In this document: positions 34,391 through 44,173 of the stretch, piece by piece
Layout: every line of letters starts with the position of its first letter
Position numbering within the stretch: position 1 is the stretch's first letter
Source: an uncultured Porphyromonadaceae bacterium
GTDB lineage: Bacteria; Bacteroidota; Bacteroidia; Bacteroidales; Muribaculaceae
Length of the DNA stretch: 64,000 bases
NCBI GenBank assembly: GCA_948467675.1
Contig: CAOKFI010000011.1
Coordinates: forward strand, 1-64,000
Direction: 5' to 3'
Notes under the pieces: model-generated
Seen by the model: the letters and a program-made list of their open reading frames with translations, nothing else
The model's database searches: none
Told to the model about the DNA's origin: nothing
Position numbers and translations under genes: made by a program

Positions 34391-35398
34391 TTACCGGCGT
34401 GTAACGAATTCGGCCGTAAGCCGCACTGCGGCATTGAATGCCTCGTCCTGCCCCGGAACAGTTATGAACAGATGCACGGATCCTGGAAATTCGATACGTG
34501 TAATCCTGTCGGCAGGCATCATCGCGGCAAATTCCCTCCCCTGGTCGCACAATATATCTCGGCCGGCGGCCACAAGAAGCGTACGAGGCATATCCGACAG
34601 AGCCGTATCAGGCAGAAGCCCTACGTTCACCCCCCTGTCGGTAGCCGGAACATTTCCGATATATGCCCGGTTGAATGCATCCATAAGATCAGAATCGAGG
34701 CCGTAGCCGTCACCATACAGCCGCCATGAATCCGATCCGTCAGCAAACGCCTTTGTCACCGGATAAAATAATACCAGCGATGATATAAGTCCGTCACATT
34801 CCGCCGACAGCGCGGTAGCGATGGCCAGATTTCCGCCAGAGCTGTCACCTCCTACTGATATTGCCGCCGGATCGACTCCGAGTTCAGCCGCATGCTCCAC
34901 GGCATAACGCACCGCGGCCACACAGTCGCTGAGTCCGGCCGGATAGCGGTGTTCCGGCGCAAGCCTGTAATCTACGGCAAGAACCTTGGCGCGACCGGTA
35001 GCCGCGACAGCATCGCAGTAGTGGGCGCAACTGTTCAGACTCCCCATAGCCCAGCCGCCGCCATGAAGGTATACCAGAAGCGGCAGCGGCTCCACGGACA
35101 TATCCGCCGGTTCATACAGCCTGAGAGTTTCCGTAACAGCAGTCATCCGCACTCCTTCTCCCGGAGTGAACGGAGCGTTACGCGACGCTCTGACAGCAAG
35201 CAGATCGCTAATATTACCGTCGGCAGCGGCGTTGACCGCCTTGGCCTGCGACGCCGCCAGTCCGGCAGGCAGATTCCGGCAGAACTCATCGGCCTGATCG
35301 GTCATCAGGTCGTCGGACCACTTTACATCCGTAGTGGCACTTCCGAACAAAGACAAAGCCATAGATATTGTTGCGCTTATGGTAAATCGGCTGTTCAT
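34391..35398 (-). CDS. Exported alpha/beta-hydrolase, hormone-sensitive-lipase family
   Basis: 335 aa with a signal peptide (about 1-21). It has the HSL-family layout: the HGGGW oxyanion motif at 112-116, nucleophile Ser186 in GDSSGG, Asp281 in AGRD and His309 in GSVHLF. YRLAPEHRYPAG is a further HSL signature. It should hydrolyse short-chain esters in the periplasm; the natural substrate is unknown. Its start overlaps the end of the Ca2+ ATPase gene by 4 bp (ATGA type), so it is translationally coupled as the last gene of that operon. Confidence 0.88.
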   Translation of the reverse strand: MNSRFTISATISMALSLFGSATTDVKWSDDLMTDQADEFCRNLPAGLAASQAKAVNAAADGNISDLLAVRASRNAPFTPGEGVRMTAVTETLRLYEPADMSVEPLPLLVYLHGGGWAMGSLNSCAHYCDAVAATGRAKVLAVDYRLAPEHRYPAGLSDCVAAVRYAVEHAAELGVDPAAISVGGDSSGGNLAIATALSAECDGLISSLVLFYPVTKAFADGSDSWRLYGDGYGLDSDLMDAFNRAYIGNVPATDRGVNVGLLPDTALSDMPRTLLVAAGRDILCDQGREFAAMMPADRITRIEFPGSVHLFITVPGQDEAFNAAVRLTAEFVTRR

Positions 35399-38124
35399 TT
35401 AGCTTTCGAAAAACACCTGCTGACCACTCCTATAAGTTGCGGCACAAGCATGACTGTAGAAGTGACAAGAATTATACGGATCCAGTCGCCGTATTGTATC
35501 GGAACCACATTGAACATTGCGCCACCGATCTCGACAATCAGAATCTGTCCGCCGAGAATAAGCAGAAGTGTCAAGAAAAACACCTTGCTGTCACGCGCGT
35601 CATAAAACGGAGTGTGACCGCTGCGGTATGCCCTGGCATTCCACAGATTCCAGAACATCGTGAACACGAATATGGAGAAGAACAGCGACAGGTCATACGG
35701 CGACAGAGACGCCTGGGTGCCGTAACTGAAATCAAACAGACAACCGATACAGTCGGAAAGACTGAACGAAGACAGTGAGCCGAGGTCGAAATGACGGAAG
35801 TACTGCATGAGGCCGAACAGTATGAATGTAAACAGCAGACCTCCGCCTATTATACCCCACATCATCGAACGCGTTATGATAAAATCCGTAGAACGGCGCG
35901 GACGGTCTTTCATCACTTCCATGCTCGGCGGCAGCGATGCCAGTGCAAGAGCAGCAAATGTGTCCATGATCAGATTGACCCAAAGCATCTGTGTGACTGT
36001 CAGCGGAGACTCCGTGCCTGTAAACGCACCGATCACGACAATCAGACATGCCACTACATTGACTGTAAGCTGGAACAGAATGAAACGCTGGATATTCTGA
36101 TACAGAGACCGGCCCCACATCACCGCCTTGGTAATGCTGGCAAACGAATTGTCGACAATGGTTATATCGCTGGCCTCCTTCGCCACGGAAGTGCCGTCGC
36201 CCATCGACAGCCCGACCTGTGCGGCGTTAAGCGCCGGCGCATCATTGGTACCGTCGCCGGTCACAGCCACCACTTCGCCGGCTTCCTGCAACAGGCGCAC
36301 CAGACGCGACTTATCGGTAGGACGTGCCCTCGACATGATTTTGAGTTCCTTTACACGCGCGGCGGCCTCTGCGTCGCTGAGGGCAGCGAAGTCAGGCCCT
36401 GAAATATGGGCGGTATCCCGATCCGAATCTGTCCACAGTCCGACCTGGCGCCCTATCTCTTTGGCGGTTCCGGGTGTATCGCCAGTCACGATTTTCACAC
36501 CTATGCCGGCATTCAGACTATCGCGTATGGCTGCGGGCACTTCGGCTCTTACAGGATCGGCAATAGCGGCTATACCGATGAAAACCAGATGGTCGCAATG
36601 CAGTTTACCGCCTGATACCGGATCCTCTCCGTCAGCAAGCACAGCAAACGCGAATCCGAGTGTACGCATGGCTTTCTGCTGATACGACAGCAGCGAGGCC
36701 TCTATTTCAGACGCCTTGCCCCCGCCCTCTATTTCAGCACATAGGCCGAGCACTATCTCCGGTGCGCCTTTTACGTAAAGCACCCTACGCCCAAGCAGAG
36801 GAGAGTCGGCTACTGTCGCCATAAACTTGCGTTCCGTCGAAAACGGCAGCTGGCTGATAACGGCGGCATCCTCGCGGAGCTTCAGATAGTCGATACCCTG
36901 GTCATACAGCCAGAGCAACAGTGCGCCTTCGGTCGGATTGCCCAGCGCATTGACCCGTTTCCCTTCTTCGGAATATTCCAGAAATGCGGTGGAGTTGACC
37001 GATATACCCTCTTTGATAATGTCTGAAGCCTGACCCTCCGCAAGTTCCTGTCCGGAACCGAGAGCATAGAATTCCGTACGGTATATACGCATCTGATTCT
37101 GCGTGAGCGTACCGGTCTTGTCCGTACATATCACGGTTGTGGCTCCCATCGTCTCGCAGGCATGCATCTTGCGCACGAGATTGTTGCTTGCAAGCATCCT
37201 GCGCATGCTGAGCGCCAGACTGAGTGTCACACTCATAGGCAGACCTTCAGGCACAGAAACCACGATCAGAGTCACAGCCAGCATTATGGTCGTGAGCACA
37301 TAGCTTATGATATCGATTGCAGGCTGATTCCAGTCGCATAGCAGCATACGCCCTATTATGATCAGGGCTCCTACGGTATAGCTGCCCCAGGATATGACCT
37401 TGCCAAGTTTCTCGAACTGAAGTGTAAGCGGAGTCTTGACACCGGTATCGATCTGGGCTGCCTCGTAGACCTTGCCGTATTCGGTGGCATCGCCTACGGC
37501 ATCGACACGCATCACACCGTGGCCTTCAACCACCGTGGTACCGCGCATTGCCTTGTCCGTACCGTATGTCACATCGGATTTCGCATCTTCCGGCCGATGG
37601 CTCTTGCGTATCAGAGGCTCTCCGGTGAGTGTGCTCTCATTGATGCTGAGACTCACACTGTCGGTCAATGTCCCGTCGGCCGGAACCTCATCGCCGGTAT
37701 TGAGAACCACGAGATCGCCTACCACCACGTCACGTCGCGGTATCTGGCTGATACTGCCGTCGCGTATCACGGTCACGAGCAGATCGTCATTGACCTGATT
37801 GAGTATCTCGAATTTCTTGTTGGCGCTCACCTCCAGACAGAATCCGATGACTGTAGCGAGTGCGATAGCCAGCAATATGCCGAGCGGCTCAAGAAACACA
37901 GCTGCCGTATGACCGGGAAGTGTATATTCATATACCGATATGCCGGCCGACAGCAGCAAGGCCACAAGAAGTATCCGAATCAGAGGATCATCGAAATAAT
38001 GCAGAAACTTGAACCACAACGACGGTTGCGGCGGCGGTGTCAGGACATTTATGCCATGACGGTTGCGGCTGTCAATTACCTGTTGTGCCGTCAGTCCGGC
38101 AAGGTGCTGGGAATCAGTTGCCAT
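35395..38124 (-). CDS. PMCA-type calcium-translocating P-type ATPase
   Basis: About 909 aa from the ATG at 38124; a GTG at 38136 would add four residues. It has the P2-type pump layout: actuator domain with LTGEP, phosphorylation motif DKTGTLTQNQ, nucleotide-binding KGAPE, hinge GDGTNDAPAL, and about ten membrane helices with acidic and asparagine residues in the late helices (NLIMDTFAALALA). It exports Ca2+ from the cytoplasm. The PMCA subtype is suggested by N- and C-terminal similarity, but no calmodulin-binding tail is expected in bacteria. It lies in an operon between dihydroorotase and the esterase. Confidence 0.9.
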   Translation of the reverse strand: MATDSQHLAGLTAQQVIDSRNRHGINVLTPPPQPSLWFKFLHYFDDPLIRILLVALLLSAGISVYEYTLPGHTAAVFLEPLGILLAIALATVIGFCLEVSANKKFEILNQVNDDLLVTVIRDGSISQIPRRDVVVGDLVVLNTGDEVPADGTLTDSVSLSINESTLTGEPLIRKSHRPEDAKSDVTYGTDKAMRGTTVVEGHGVMRVDAVGDATEYGKVYEAAQIDTGVKTPLTLQFEKLGKVISWGSYTVGALIIIGRMLLCDWNQPAIDIISYVLTTIMLAVTLIVVSVPEGLPMSVTLSLALSMRRMLASNNLVRKMHACETMGATTVICTDKTGTLTQNQMRIYRTEFYALGSGQELAEGQASDIIKEGISVNSTAFLEYSEEGKRVNALGNPTEGALLLWLYDQGIDYLKLREDAAVISQLPFSTERKFMATVADSPLLGRRVLYVKGAPEIVLGLCAEIEGGGKASEIEASLLSYQQKAMRTLGFAFAVLADGEDPVSGGKLHCDHLVFIGIAAIADPVRAEVPAAIRDSLNAGIGVKIVTGDTPGTAKEIGRQVGLWTDSDRDTAHISGPDFAALSDAEAAARVKELKIMSRARPTDKSRLVRLLQEAGEVVAVTGDGTNDAPALNAAQVGLSMGDGTSVAKEASDITIVDNSFASITKAVMWGRSLYQNIQRFILFQLTVNVVACLIVVIGAFTGTESPLTVTQMLWVNLIMDTFAALALASLPPSMEVMKDRPRRSTDFIITRSMMWGIIGGGLLFTFILFGLMQYFRHFDLGSLSSFSLSDCIGCLFDFSYGTQASLSPYDLSLFFSIFVFTMFWNLWNARAYRSGHTPFYDARDSKVFFLTLLLILGGQILIVEIGGAMFNVVPIQYGDWIRIILVTSTVMLVPQLIGVVSRCFSKAK

Positions 38125-38156
38125 TATTATATTCACTTTTTATTGTATGAAACCTG

Positions 38157-39527
38157 TCAGTTGTCGCGTCCGGGCGGGACGAACGTCAAGGCACGGCCCC
38201 GCACCTCTCGGTTCACGATTCCTTCATCGTATGCAAGCCGGCCGTTCACCCATGTCTTTTCAACACGATGATGCAGTTGTGTGTTCACTCCGGCTATAGG
38301 AATCCAGCCGCATTTGCCCACAGACATCCCGTCGGTCACTGTATATGGATCGACAGCACGCACCAATACAAGATCGGCAAAATAGCCTTCACGGATAAAT
38401 CCGCGCCGCTCTATGCCGAACAGCCGCGCCGGAGCATGCGATGTCTTTTCAGCCACAGTCTCTACCTTGAAAGCCTTTTCGGAGGCAAGATCCATAAGCA
38501 TCGGAAGCGAGAACTGCATGTTGGGACAGCCTGAAGGCGCGGTCAGCGCATCACCGTCTTTCTCAGACAGCAGATGCGGCGCATGGTCACTGCCTATCAC
38601 ATCGATCAGCCCGTCGCGTACTGCTCGACGCAAGGCTCGCCGGTCCTTGTCCGATTTTATCGCCGGATTGCATTTGATACGCGACCCCATAGTCTCATAG
38701 TCGGCATCTGACCACCAAAGATACTGTATACAGGTCTCGGAGGTGATATTGGGATAGCGCTCCCCTTTGTCAGCGAGCAGTCCCAGCTCGGCAGCCGTAG
38801 AGACATGCAGCACATGGAGCCGTGCCCCGGTCTCGCGTGCAAGACGTATGGCTCTGCGGGTGGCATTGTAACATGCCACATTGTCACGTATTACAGGATG
38901 CAGCTCCATCGGCACCGGTTCTTCGCCGAATATCTCACGGGCGGTCTCCATATTAGAGCGTATTCTGGCATCGTCCTCGGCATGCACGGCAATCAAGGCC
39001 GGAAGCTCCGAAAACATACGGCGCAGCATCGGTTCGGAATCGACAAGCATATTTCCTGTCGACGAACCGAGAAACAGCTTCACTCCCGGCACCGACGCAT
39101 AGTCTGCCTCAAGGAGAGTATCGAGATTGTCGTTTGTCGCACCTATATAAAACGAATAGTTGGCGATCGACACCTCTGCCGCACGATCCATCTTATCTCG
39201 CCAGGCGTCAAGCGATACCGTAGCCGGCCTGGTATTTGGCATATCCATATAGGATGTGACACCTCCGGCCACAGCAGCAGCCGACTCCGAAGCGATATCT
39301 CCCTTATGGGTCAGTCCGGGGTCGCGGAAATGCACATGGTCATCGATCACTCCGGGCATAAGATATGCGCCTCCGGCATCTATCACCGTCTGGCATCCGG
39401 CGATCACAGCCGCCGGAGCAGCGCCCTTGCCCACACGGTCTATGATGTCGCCGTCGACCACCACATAGCCTTTCGTCTTCTTGCCCTCGTTTACCACTAC
39501 GGCATTATGTATGAGAGTACGTGCCAT
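38157..39527 (-). CDS. pyrC: Dihydroorotase
   Basis: 456 aa amidohydrolase. The metal-binding DDHVHFRDPG motif near residue 60, MPNTRPATVS, a lysine-equivalent region, the VLHVSTA histidine and GSDHAPH aspartate motif are all present in order. It catalyses the reversible ring closure of carbamoyl-aspartate in de novo pyrimidine synthesis. Hydantoinase or allantoinase are the main alternatives, but FRDPG with DHAPH and the Bacteroidales size favour dihydroorotase. No other pyr gene is in the window. It is 5 bp after the DPM synthase gene. Confidence 0.88.
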   Translation of the reverse strand: MARTLIHNAVVVNEGKKTKGYVVVDGDIIDRVGKGAAPAAVIAGCQTVIDAGGAYLMPGVIDDHVHFRDPGLTHKGDIASESAAAVAGGVTSYMDMPNTRPATVSLDAWRDKMDRAAEVSIANYSFYIGATNDNLDTLLEADYASVPGVKLFLGSSTGNMLVDSEPMLRRMFSELPALIAVHAEDDARIRSNMETAREIFGEEPVPMELHPVIRDNVACYNATRRAIRLARETGARLHVLHVSTAAELGLLADKGERYPNITSETCIQYLWWSDADYETMGSRIKCNPAIKSDKDRRALRRAVRDGLIDVIGSDHAPHLLSEKDGDALTAPSGCPNMQFSLPMLMDLASEKAFKVETVAEKTSHAPARLFGIERRGFIREGYFADLVLVRAVDPYTVTDGMSVGKCGWIPIAGVNTQLHHRVEKTWVNGRLAYDEGIVNREVRGRALTFVPPGRDN

Positions 39528-39532
39528 AACTG

Positions 39533-40306
39533 TCAGCGCCGGCTATAGTCAGGATATGACTTGGTAAGACTGTTCAGTTTCAATTGTATTACCCCGAGCA
39601 CAGCCTCGCCGAATATGCCGGAGTTCATTTTGCTCTCTCCGAGTACGCGGTTTACGAATATTATCGGAACCTCGACGATCCTGAACCCGTACTTGTAGGC
39701 AGTGAATTTCATCTCGATCTGGAATGCGTAGCCTTTGAATCGCACTTCGTCGAGCGGAAGCGCCTCGAGCACACGACGCCGGTAGCATACGAAACCGGCG
39801 GTAGTATCGCGTACTGGCATTCCGGTAACGATACGCACATAGGCCGACGCATAATACGACATCAGAACGCGCCCCATCGGCCAATTGACCACATTCACTC
39901 CGGTTATGTAACGCGATCCTATGGCCAGATCCGCGCCATCGGCGGCACAGGCATGGCGCAGCTTCACAAGATCATCAGGATTGTGAGAGAAATCGGCATC
40001 CATCTCGCAGATATACTCATAGCCTGCGGTCAGAGCCCATTTGAACCCGGTTATATAGGCGGTGCCGAGACCCAGTTTCCCGGGACGTTCTATCAGATGG
40101 ATTCTTCCGGCATATTCTTCCTGCTTGCCACGGACTATATCGGCCGTTCCGTCAGGGGAATTGTCATCGATTATCAACACGTCGAACGGTTGCGGAAGCC
40201 TCATCACGGCATCTATAATAGCCGCTACATTCTCGCGTTCCTTATAGGTGGGAATTATAACCACACTGTCGCGAGGCGGCATTGGAATATTTTCGGACTG
40301 GGACAT
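39533..40306 (-). CDS. Polyprenol monophosphomannose synthase-like GT2 glycosyltransferase
   Basis: 257 aa with a single GT2 domain and no C-terminal membrane helices, the layout of DPM1-type enzymes. Motifs are PTYKERENV, the nucleotide-sugar DDNSPDGT segment, the EMDADFSHNP DxD motif, and GSRYITG. The family transfers a sugar (often mannose) from a nucleotide donor to polyprenyl phosphate at the inner face of the membrane. In Bacteroidales this gene often sits next to dihydroorotase, as here. It is the first gene of the operon, with a promoter at 40346-40339. Confidence 0.9.
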   Translation of the reverse strand: MSQSENIPMPPRDSVVIIPTYKERENVAAIIDAVMRLPQPFDVLIIDDNSPDGTADIVRGKQEEYAGRIHLIERPGKLGLGTAYITGFKWALTAGYEYICEMDADFSHNPDDLVKLRHACAADGADLAIGSRYITGVNVVNWPMGRVLMSYYASAYVRIVTGMPVRDTTAGFVCYRRRVLEALPLDEVRFKGYAFQIEMKFTAYKYGFRIVEVPIIFVNRVLGESKMNSGIFGEAVLGVIQLKLNSLTKSYPDYSRR

Positions 40307-40338
40307 TTACGATACAGTCTTGCTTGTTATTATGGGTG

Positions 40339-40346
40339 CAAAGGTA
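40339..40346 (-). promoter_or_regulatory. Promoter -7 element for the DPM synthase-pyrC-ATPase-esterase operon
   Basis: TACCTTTG on the minus strand, 33 bp before the ATG at 40306. Confidence 0.6.
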
Positions 40347-40432
40347 CACAAATAATAAGAGTACATTTAATAATGCACATTAAATATTTACTCCAAACCC
40401 GATTTACAGACGGACATGGGAGCCGCCTGAAA

Positions 40433-41794
40433 CTACAGGCGGGGCGAAAGCCTCGATATCTTCCGGAACTGCCAGACTATCATGGCCGAGGTGACAAGCG
40501 TAGCGAACGCGTCGCTGACAGGAAATGCCGTCCACACTCCGTCGAGGCCGGAATGCCGGGGCAATACAAGCAGAAACGGGATCAGAAACAGCACCTGGCG
40601 CGTAAGACTCAGGAATATCGACTTGCCGGCCTGCCCTATCGACTGGAAGAAATTCGTCGACACTATCTGGAAGCCTACACACCAGAACATGACCAGCGCT
40701 ATCGACAGACCGTTGGCCGTAACATCGATCAGAAAACCGTCGACAGTAAATGCTTTCGCTATGAGCCCGGGACACGATATGCCGAAGACAAATCCGGCTG
40801 TGCACAGTATCGTAGAGGCTCCGGTCGCGAGCCAGAATGCACGGCGCAGACGGTGATACAGGCCTGCTCCATAATTATAGCCGACTATAGGCTGCATGCC
40901 CTGGCATATTCCGATCACCACCATGGTGAGAAGCGACGTGTAGGTCGTGAATATCCCGGCTGCCGCCACTGCCGCGTCGCCGCCATAGCGCGCAAGGGTA
41001 GTATTGATGATCACATTGATCGCGCTTCCGGCCACATTGACCAGCGACGGAGCAGCACCGATCGAGACTATACCGAGCACGATATGCCAGCGAAGCCGGT
41101 ATATGCCCCGGGTAAACCGTAATGTGCTGTCTGGACGGAAAAAGTGGGCGAACACGAAGATTCCCGATATCGTCATCGCTATATCGGTGGCGATAGCGGC
41201 GCCCCTTATACCCATGCCAAGCCAGAATATGAATACAGGGGCCAGCACGAGATTACTCCCGGCTCCTATGAACATGCTTACCATAGCGCGCACGGGGTAT
41301 CCCGAAGCGCGCATTATATTGTTGAAACTGAACGACAGGTTCATCACCAGCAGACCGGGCAACAGATACATAAGGAAATCACGGGCGTACGGCAGTGACT
41401 GGGCGCTGGCGCCGAAAGCCACAAGGATGTTGTCCATAAACAGGCCGAATACCGTAAGATATGCTATGGCATTGATCACTATCATCACCAGCGAATTGCC
41501 CAGCACCATCTGGGCTCCCCGATAATCCTTGGCTCCAAGCATGATCGACACACGTGCCGACGCTCCGGCTCCGACAAGCACGCCGAGCGCCGTGGCCACA
41601 TTCATCACGGGAAACGTGATAGCCAGTCCGGCTATGGCATCGGCACCGACACCACGGCCTATGAATATCCGGTCTATGACATTATAGAGCGACGTCACAA
41701 CCATGCCCACTACCGCCGGCAGACTGTAGCGCCACAGCAGACGGCCCACCGGTTCGGTGGCCAGTTCGTTGAGTTTGCGTATCGAGTCGGTCAT
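40433..41794 (-). CDS. MATE-family multidrug/metabolite exporter
   Basis: 453 aa with 12 predicted transmembrane helices in two homologous halves, each starting with a GRLLWRYSLPAVVG-type or equivalent segment. The N-terminal half carries the NVIDRIFIGRGVGADAIAGL signature. MATE proteins export cationic compounds using Na+ or H+ gradients; the substrate is not indicated. It starts 12 bp after RNase H and is the last gene of the minus-strand run beginning with pepD. Confidence 0.92.
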   Translation of the reverse strand: MTDSIRKLNELATEPVGRLLWRYSLPAVVGMVVTSLYNVIDRIFIGRGVGADAIAGLAITFPVMNVATALGVLVGAGASARVSIMLGAKDYRGAQMVLGNSLVMIVINAIAYLTVFGLFMDNILVAFGASAQSLPYARDFLMYLLPGLLVMNLSFSFNNIMRASGYPVRAMVSMFIGAGSNLVLAPVFIFWLGMGIRGAAIATDIAMTISGIFVFAHFFRPDSTLRFTRGIYRLRWHIVLGIVSIGAAPSLVNVAGSAINVIINTTLARYGGDAAVAAAGIFTTYTSLLTMVVIGICQGMQPIVGYNYGAGLYHRLRRAFWLATGASTILCTAGFVFGISCPGLIAKAFTVDGFLIDVTANGLSIALVMFWCVGFQIVSTNFFQSIGQAGKSIFLSLTRQVLFLIPFLLVLPRHSGLDGVWTAFPVSDAFATLVTSAMIVWQFRKISRLSPRL

Positions 41795-41806
41795 CCGGAT
41801 ACAGTG

Positions 41807-42445
41807 CTATTTACGGCCGAAATCGGCGGGTATCTCGCCCCACTCCTCCGTATTCCATTTTTTCACCTGATTGCTCCATGCATGTGTGGCCACCCACCGG
41901 TCGGCACGTTCGAGAAGTTCGAACACTTTCGCATTGCGGCTGTCGCGCACCAGCGTGGTCTTGCTGTGGCGGTTGCGCAGCCACGCCTGAGCCGTACGGC
42001 TGTCGGAATATATCGGCGTTGTAGTGTCGCCTTTCTGAGCAAGCAGAGCCAGCGCATGTACAAGAGCAAGATACTCGCCTATATTGTTTGTGCCGCCGTC
42101 GAGCGGCCCTACCTGGAATATAGTCTTGCCTGTGCCCACATGCACACCGCGATATTCCATCGGCCCTGGATTTTTTGAGCATGCGCCGTCTACGGCTATC
42201 GCATCGGTCACAATCTCAGGAAATGCAGCCCAGTTTGACACGGATGGCTTGTGCGACGCTATGCTCACGAGCATGGCGCGCTGCTCGTCGGGCGATCCGC
42301 GGAATGCCTCGGTGGCTGCCTCAAGGGTGGAATAAGACTTAAATTTCGCACCCGGATAATTAGTAACCTGCATCTGGCACTCTTCCCAGCTGTCATAGAT
42401 CCCGGGCGCAAGCCCTTCCCATACTACATAATATTTATTGGCCAT
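41807..42445 (-). CDS. rnhA: Ribonuclease H with N-terminal RNA:DNA hybrid-binding domain
   Basis: 212 aa. Residues about 3-48 are the small viroplasmin-type hybrid-binding domain (YYVVWEGLAPGIY, FKSYSTLEAATEAF), found in eukaryotic RNase H1 and Bacteroidetes enzymes. The catalytic domain has the four carboxylates: Asp in AVDGACS, Glu in NIGEYLAL, Asp in YSDSRTA and Asp in the C-terminal IPADFG. It removes RNA from hybrids at replication forks and R-loops. It starts 3 bp after the alanine dehydrogenase gene. Confidence 0.93.
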   Translation of the reverse strand: MANKYYVVWEGLAPGIYDSWEECQMQVTNYPGAKFKSYSTLEAATEAFRGSPDEQRAMLVSIASHKPSVSNWAAFPEIVTDAIAVDGACSKNPGPMEYRGVHVGTGKTIFQVGPLDGGTNNIGEYLALVHALALLAQKGDTTTPIYSDSRTAQAWLRNRHSKTTLVRDSRNAKVFELLERADRWVATHAWSNQVKKWNTEEWGEIPADFGRK

Positions 42446-42448
42446 AGA

Positions 42449-43630
42449 CTATGAAAGTGATAGATACAACGAAAGATCGGCGCATCTCGTCCCTATCGAC
42501 GATGCCATCTGCGCATTGACAATCTTTCCCATAAACGAGAATACGGCAGGCTGCACTCCGGGAAGCATCCGGATCAGGCCTGCGGCTGAACCGGTGCCGG
42601 CTCCGGCTATAATATCGTCGAACAGGGTGACAAGCGCATTGCTGACAGCCATTGCCGCTGTGCGCGGCACACGGCCGCTTACGTTGCACAGACATTTGCG
42701 GCCGTCGCCGTCGGACGGATTACATCCACGCCCCAGATCCACGACAGGAAGCGACGGAAACACCTGCCCATGAACCATAGTGGCATCGACCACTATGACC
42801 TTGCGCTTCATCACGCCGACAAGATCCGTACCGATTACTACAGTATGGCGCATAGGAGTGGCTATGACCACATCGGCACTGCGCAACGCCCCTTCAAGCA
42901 CATGCGGATGGAGGGCCGAGCCTATGACTGTACTTCCGAGCTCACGCATGGCCGAACGCAGACGGTACACATCGTTATCGAACACACGCACTGTAGCGCC
43001 GAGACCGGAAGCCGAACGGGCAGCAGCACATGCGGCAATACCCGAACCGAGAATTGTAATCTCGCATGGCACTATTCCGGCTACGCCTCCCATCAGGATC
43101 CCTTTGCCCTGTATCGGATCGGCCTGCAATGCCGATGCCACGGCGATAGCCGCGCGACCGTCGATCTCCTGGAGTATGTCGGCAAACGGGCGGTTGCGGC
43201 CTCCGTCCTCGACAAGATCCAGAGCTATGGATGTGACTGATCTGTCGGAAAGAGCCTGCAGAGCCTTGACATTTCCTGAATATGAATTATACAGAGTCAG
43301 CAGCATCGAGCCTTTACGCATAGTGCGTATGTCAGACTCCCGGAGAGCGGGCATCCCGGCCACGATATCACACTGCAGCGTCTCGTCCCTCGACGTGATC
43401 TCCGCTCCGGCCCGAAGATAATCGTCATCGCTATAGTGTATTGGAGCTGCGGCTCCCGCCTGAATCCTGACACACAGGCCTTTGTCAACGAGTACGGCCA
43501 CCGCTTCCGGAGTAAGGGGGAAACGGCGTTCTTCAGCGTCGATGTTCGACGGCAGCCCTATCGAGAGGGCGCGTTTGCCCATGCACACTCCGCAAGGCTG
43601 CTCCATTGGTGTGGCTCCGATATTACTCAT
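42449..43630 (-). CDS. Alanine dehydrogenase/PNT-family oxidoreductase
   Basis: 393 aa. The N-terminal part has IGLPSNIDAEERRFPLTPEAV, typical of the alanine dehydrogenase/transhydrogenase superfamily, split here by its length only in description. A Rossmann segment follows (ITILGSGIAACAAARSASGLGATVRVFD). It would interconvert L-alanine and pyruvate with NAD+. The sequence is somewhat divergent from classic Ald and could have other amino-acid specificity. It overlaps shikimate kinase by 8 bp. Confidence 0.75.
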   Translation of the reverse strand: MSNIGATPMEQPCGVCMGKRALSIGLPSNIDAEERRFPLTPEAVAVLVDKGLCVRIQAGAAAPIHYSDDDYLRAGAEITSRDETLQCDIVAGMPALRESDIRTMRKGSMLLTLYNSYSGNVKALQALSDRSVTSIALDLVEDGGRNRPFADILQEIDGRAAIAVASALQADPIQGKGILMGGVAGIVPCEITILGSGIAACAAARSASGLGATVRVFDNDVYRLRSAMRELGSTVIGSALHPHVLEGALRSADVVIATPMRHTVVIGTDLVGVMKRKVIVVDATMVHGQVFPSLPVVDLGRGCNPSDGDGRKCLCNVSGRVPRTAAMAVSNALVTLFDDIIAGAGTGSAAGLIRMLPGVQPAVFSFMGKIVNAQMASSIGTRCADLSLYLSLS

Positions 43631-44171
43631 CCTGTATTGTCAGTGGAAGTGAAAGTTTATGAATGAACTCACGCGCGGTATTTTCGATCTCGCTTTTCGT
43701 CTCAAGCAGTTCCGACGAGAAACTCATCTGCGCTTTAGAGTAATGCGGACGGCGCTTGTCCAATGCCGACACTATGAATTCGAGCAATTCGCTGTCGGTC
43801 TTACCGTCTATCAGCGGGCGTTTGTGGCGTCCGCGCATAAGGCGCGAGTGCAGACGGTCTATAGGTGTGTCGAGGAAAACAGTGGTCCCACAGCCGTTCA
43901 TATAGTCCATATTGCCCATAAAACATGGCGTACCACCGCCGCAGGCCACTATCACATCTTCGAACTCGGCCACCTCATGAAGCATCCGGTGTTCTATATC
44001 GCGGAACCCGGCCTCTCCGTGCGATGCGAAAATCTCACTGACTGTGGCGTGATAGCGGTTCTCGATATACGAATCGAGATCGATGAAACGCATGCCCGTA
44101 AGCCGCGACACGGTGCGGCCTATGGTTGACTTTCCGCACCCCATGTAACCTACAAGAAATATAGGACGCAT
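43623..44171 (-). CDS. aroK: Shikimate kinase
   Basis: 182 aa cytosolic kinase. Walker A is GYMGCGKST at residues 8-16; the shikimate-binding Asp and Arg (DLDSYIENR), GEAGFRDIE, and ACGGGTP follow in the standard order. It phosphorylates shikimate in the chorismate pathway. The gene is 2 bp after the muramidase stop and overlaps the following alanine dehydrogenase start, so expression is coupled within the run. Confidence 0.95.
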   Translation of the reverse strand: MRPIFLVGYMGCGKSTIGRTVSRLTGMRFIDLDSYIENRYHATVSEIFASHGEAGFRDIEHRMLHEVAEFEDVIVACGGGTPCFMGNMDYMNGCGTTVFLDTPIDRLHSRLMRGRHKRPLIDGKTDSELLEFIVSALDKRRPHYSKAQMSFSSELLETKSEIENTAREFIHKLSLPLTIQDE

Positions 44172-44173
44172 AA

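Noticed and set aside
34197..34706. 169-codon frame running from the pseudogene into the esterase gene
   Set aside because: The first part is pseudogene sequence and the rest is antisense to the esterase; no single protein is supported.
39584..41122. 512-codon plus-strand open frame opposite the DPM synthase and MATE genes
   Set aside because: It is antisense to two clear genes, has no domain or signal, and its residue make-up (many H, R, Y) is that of a shadow frame in GC-balanced coding DNA.
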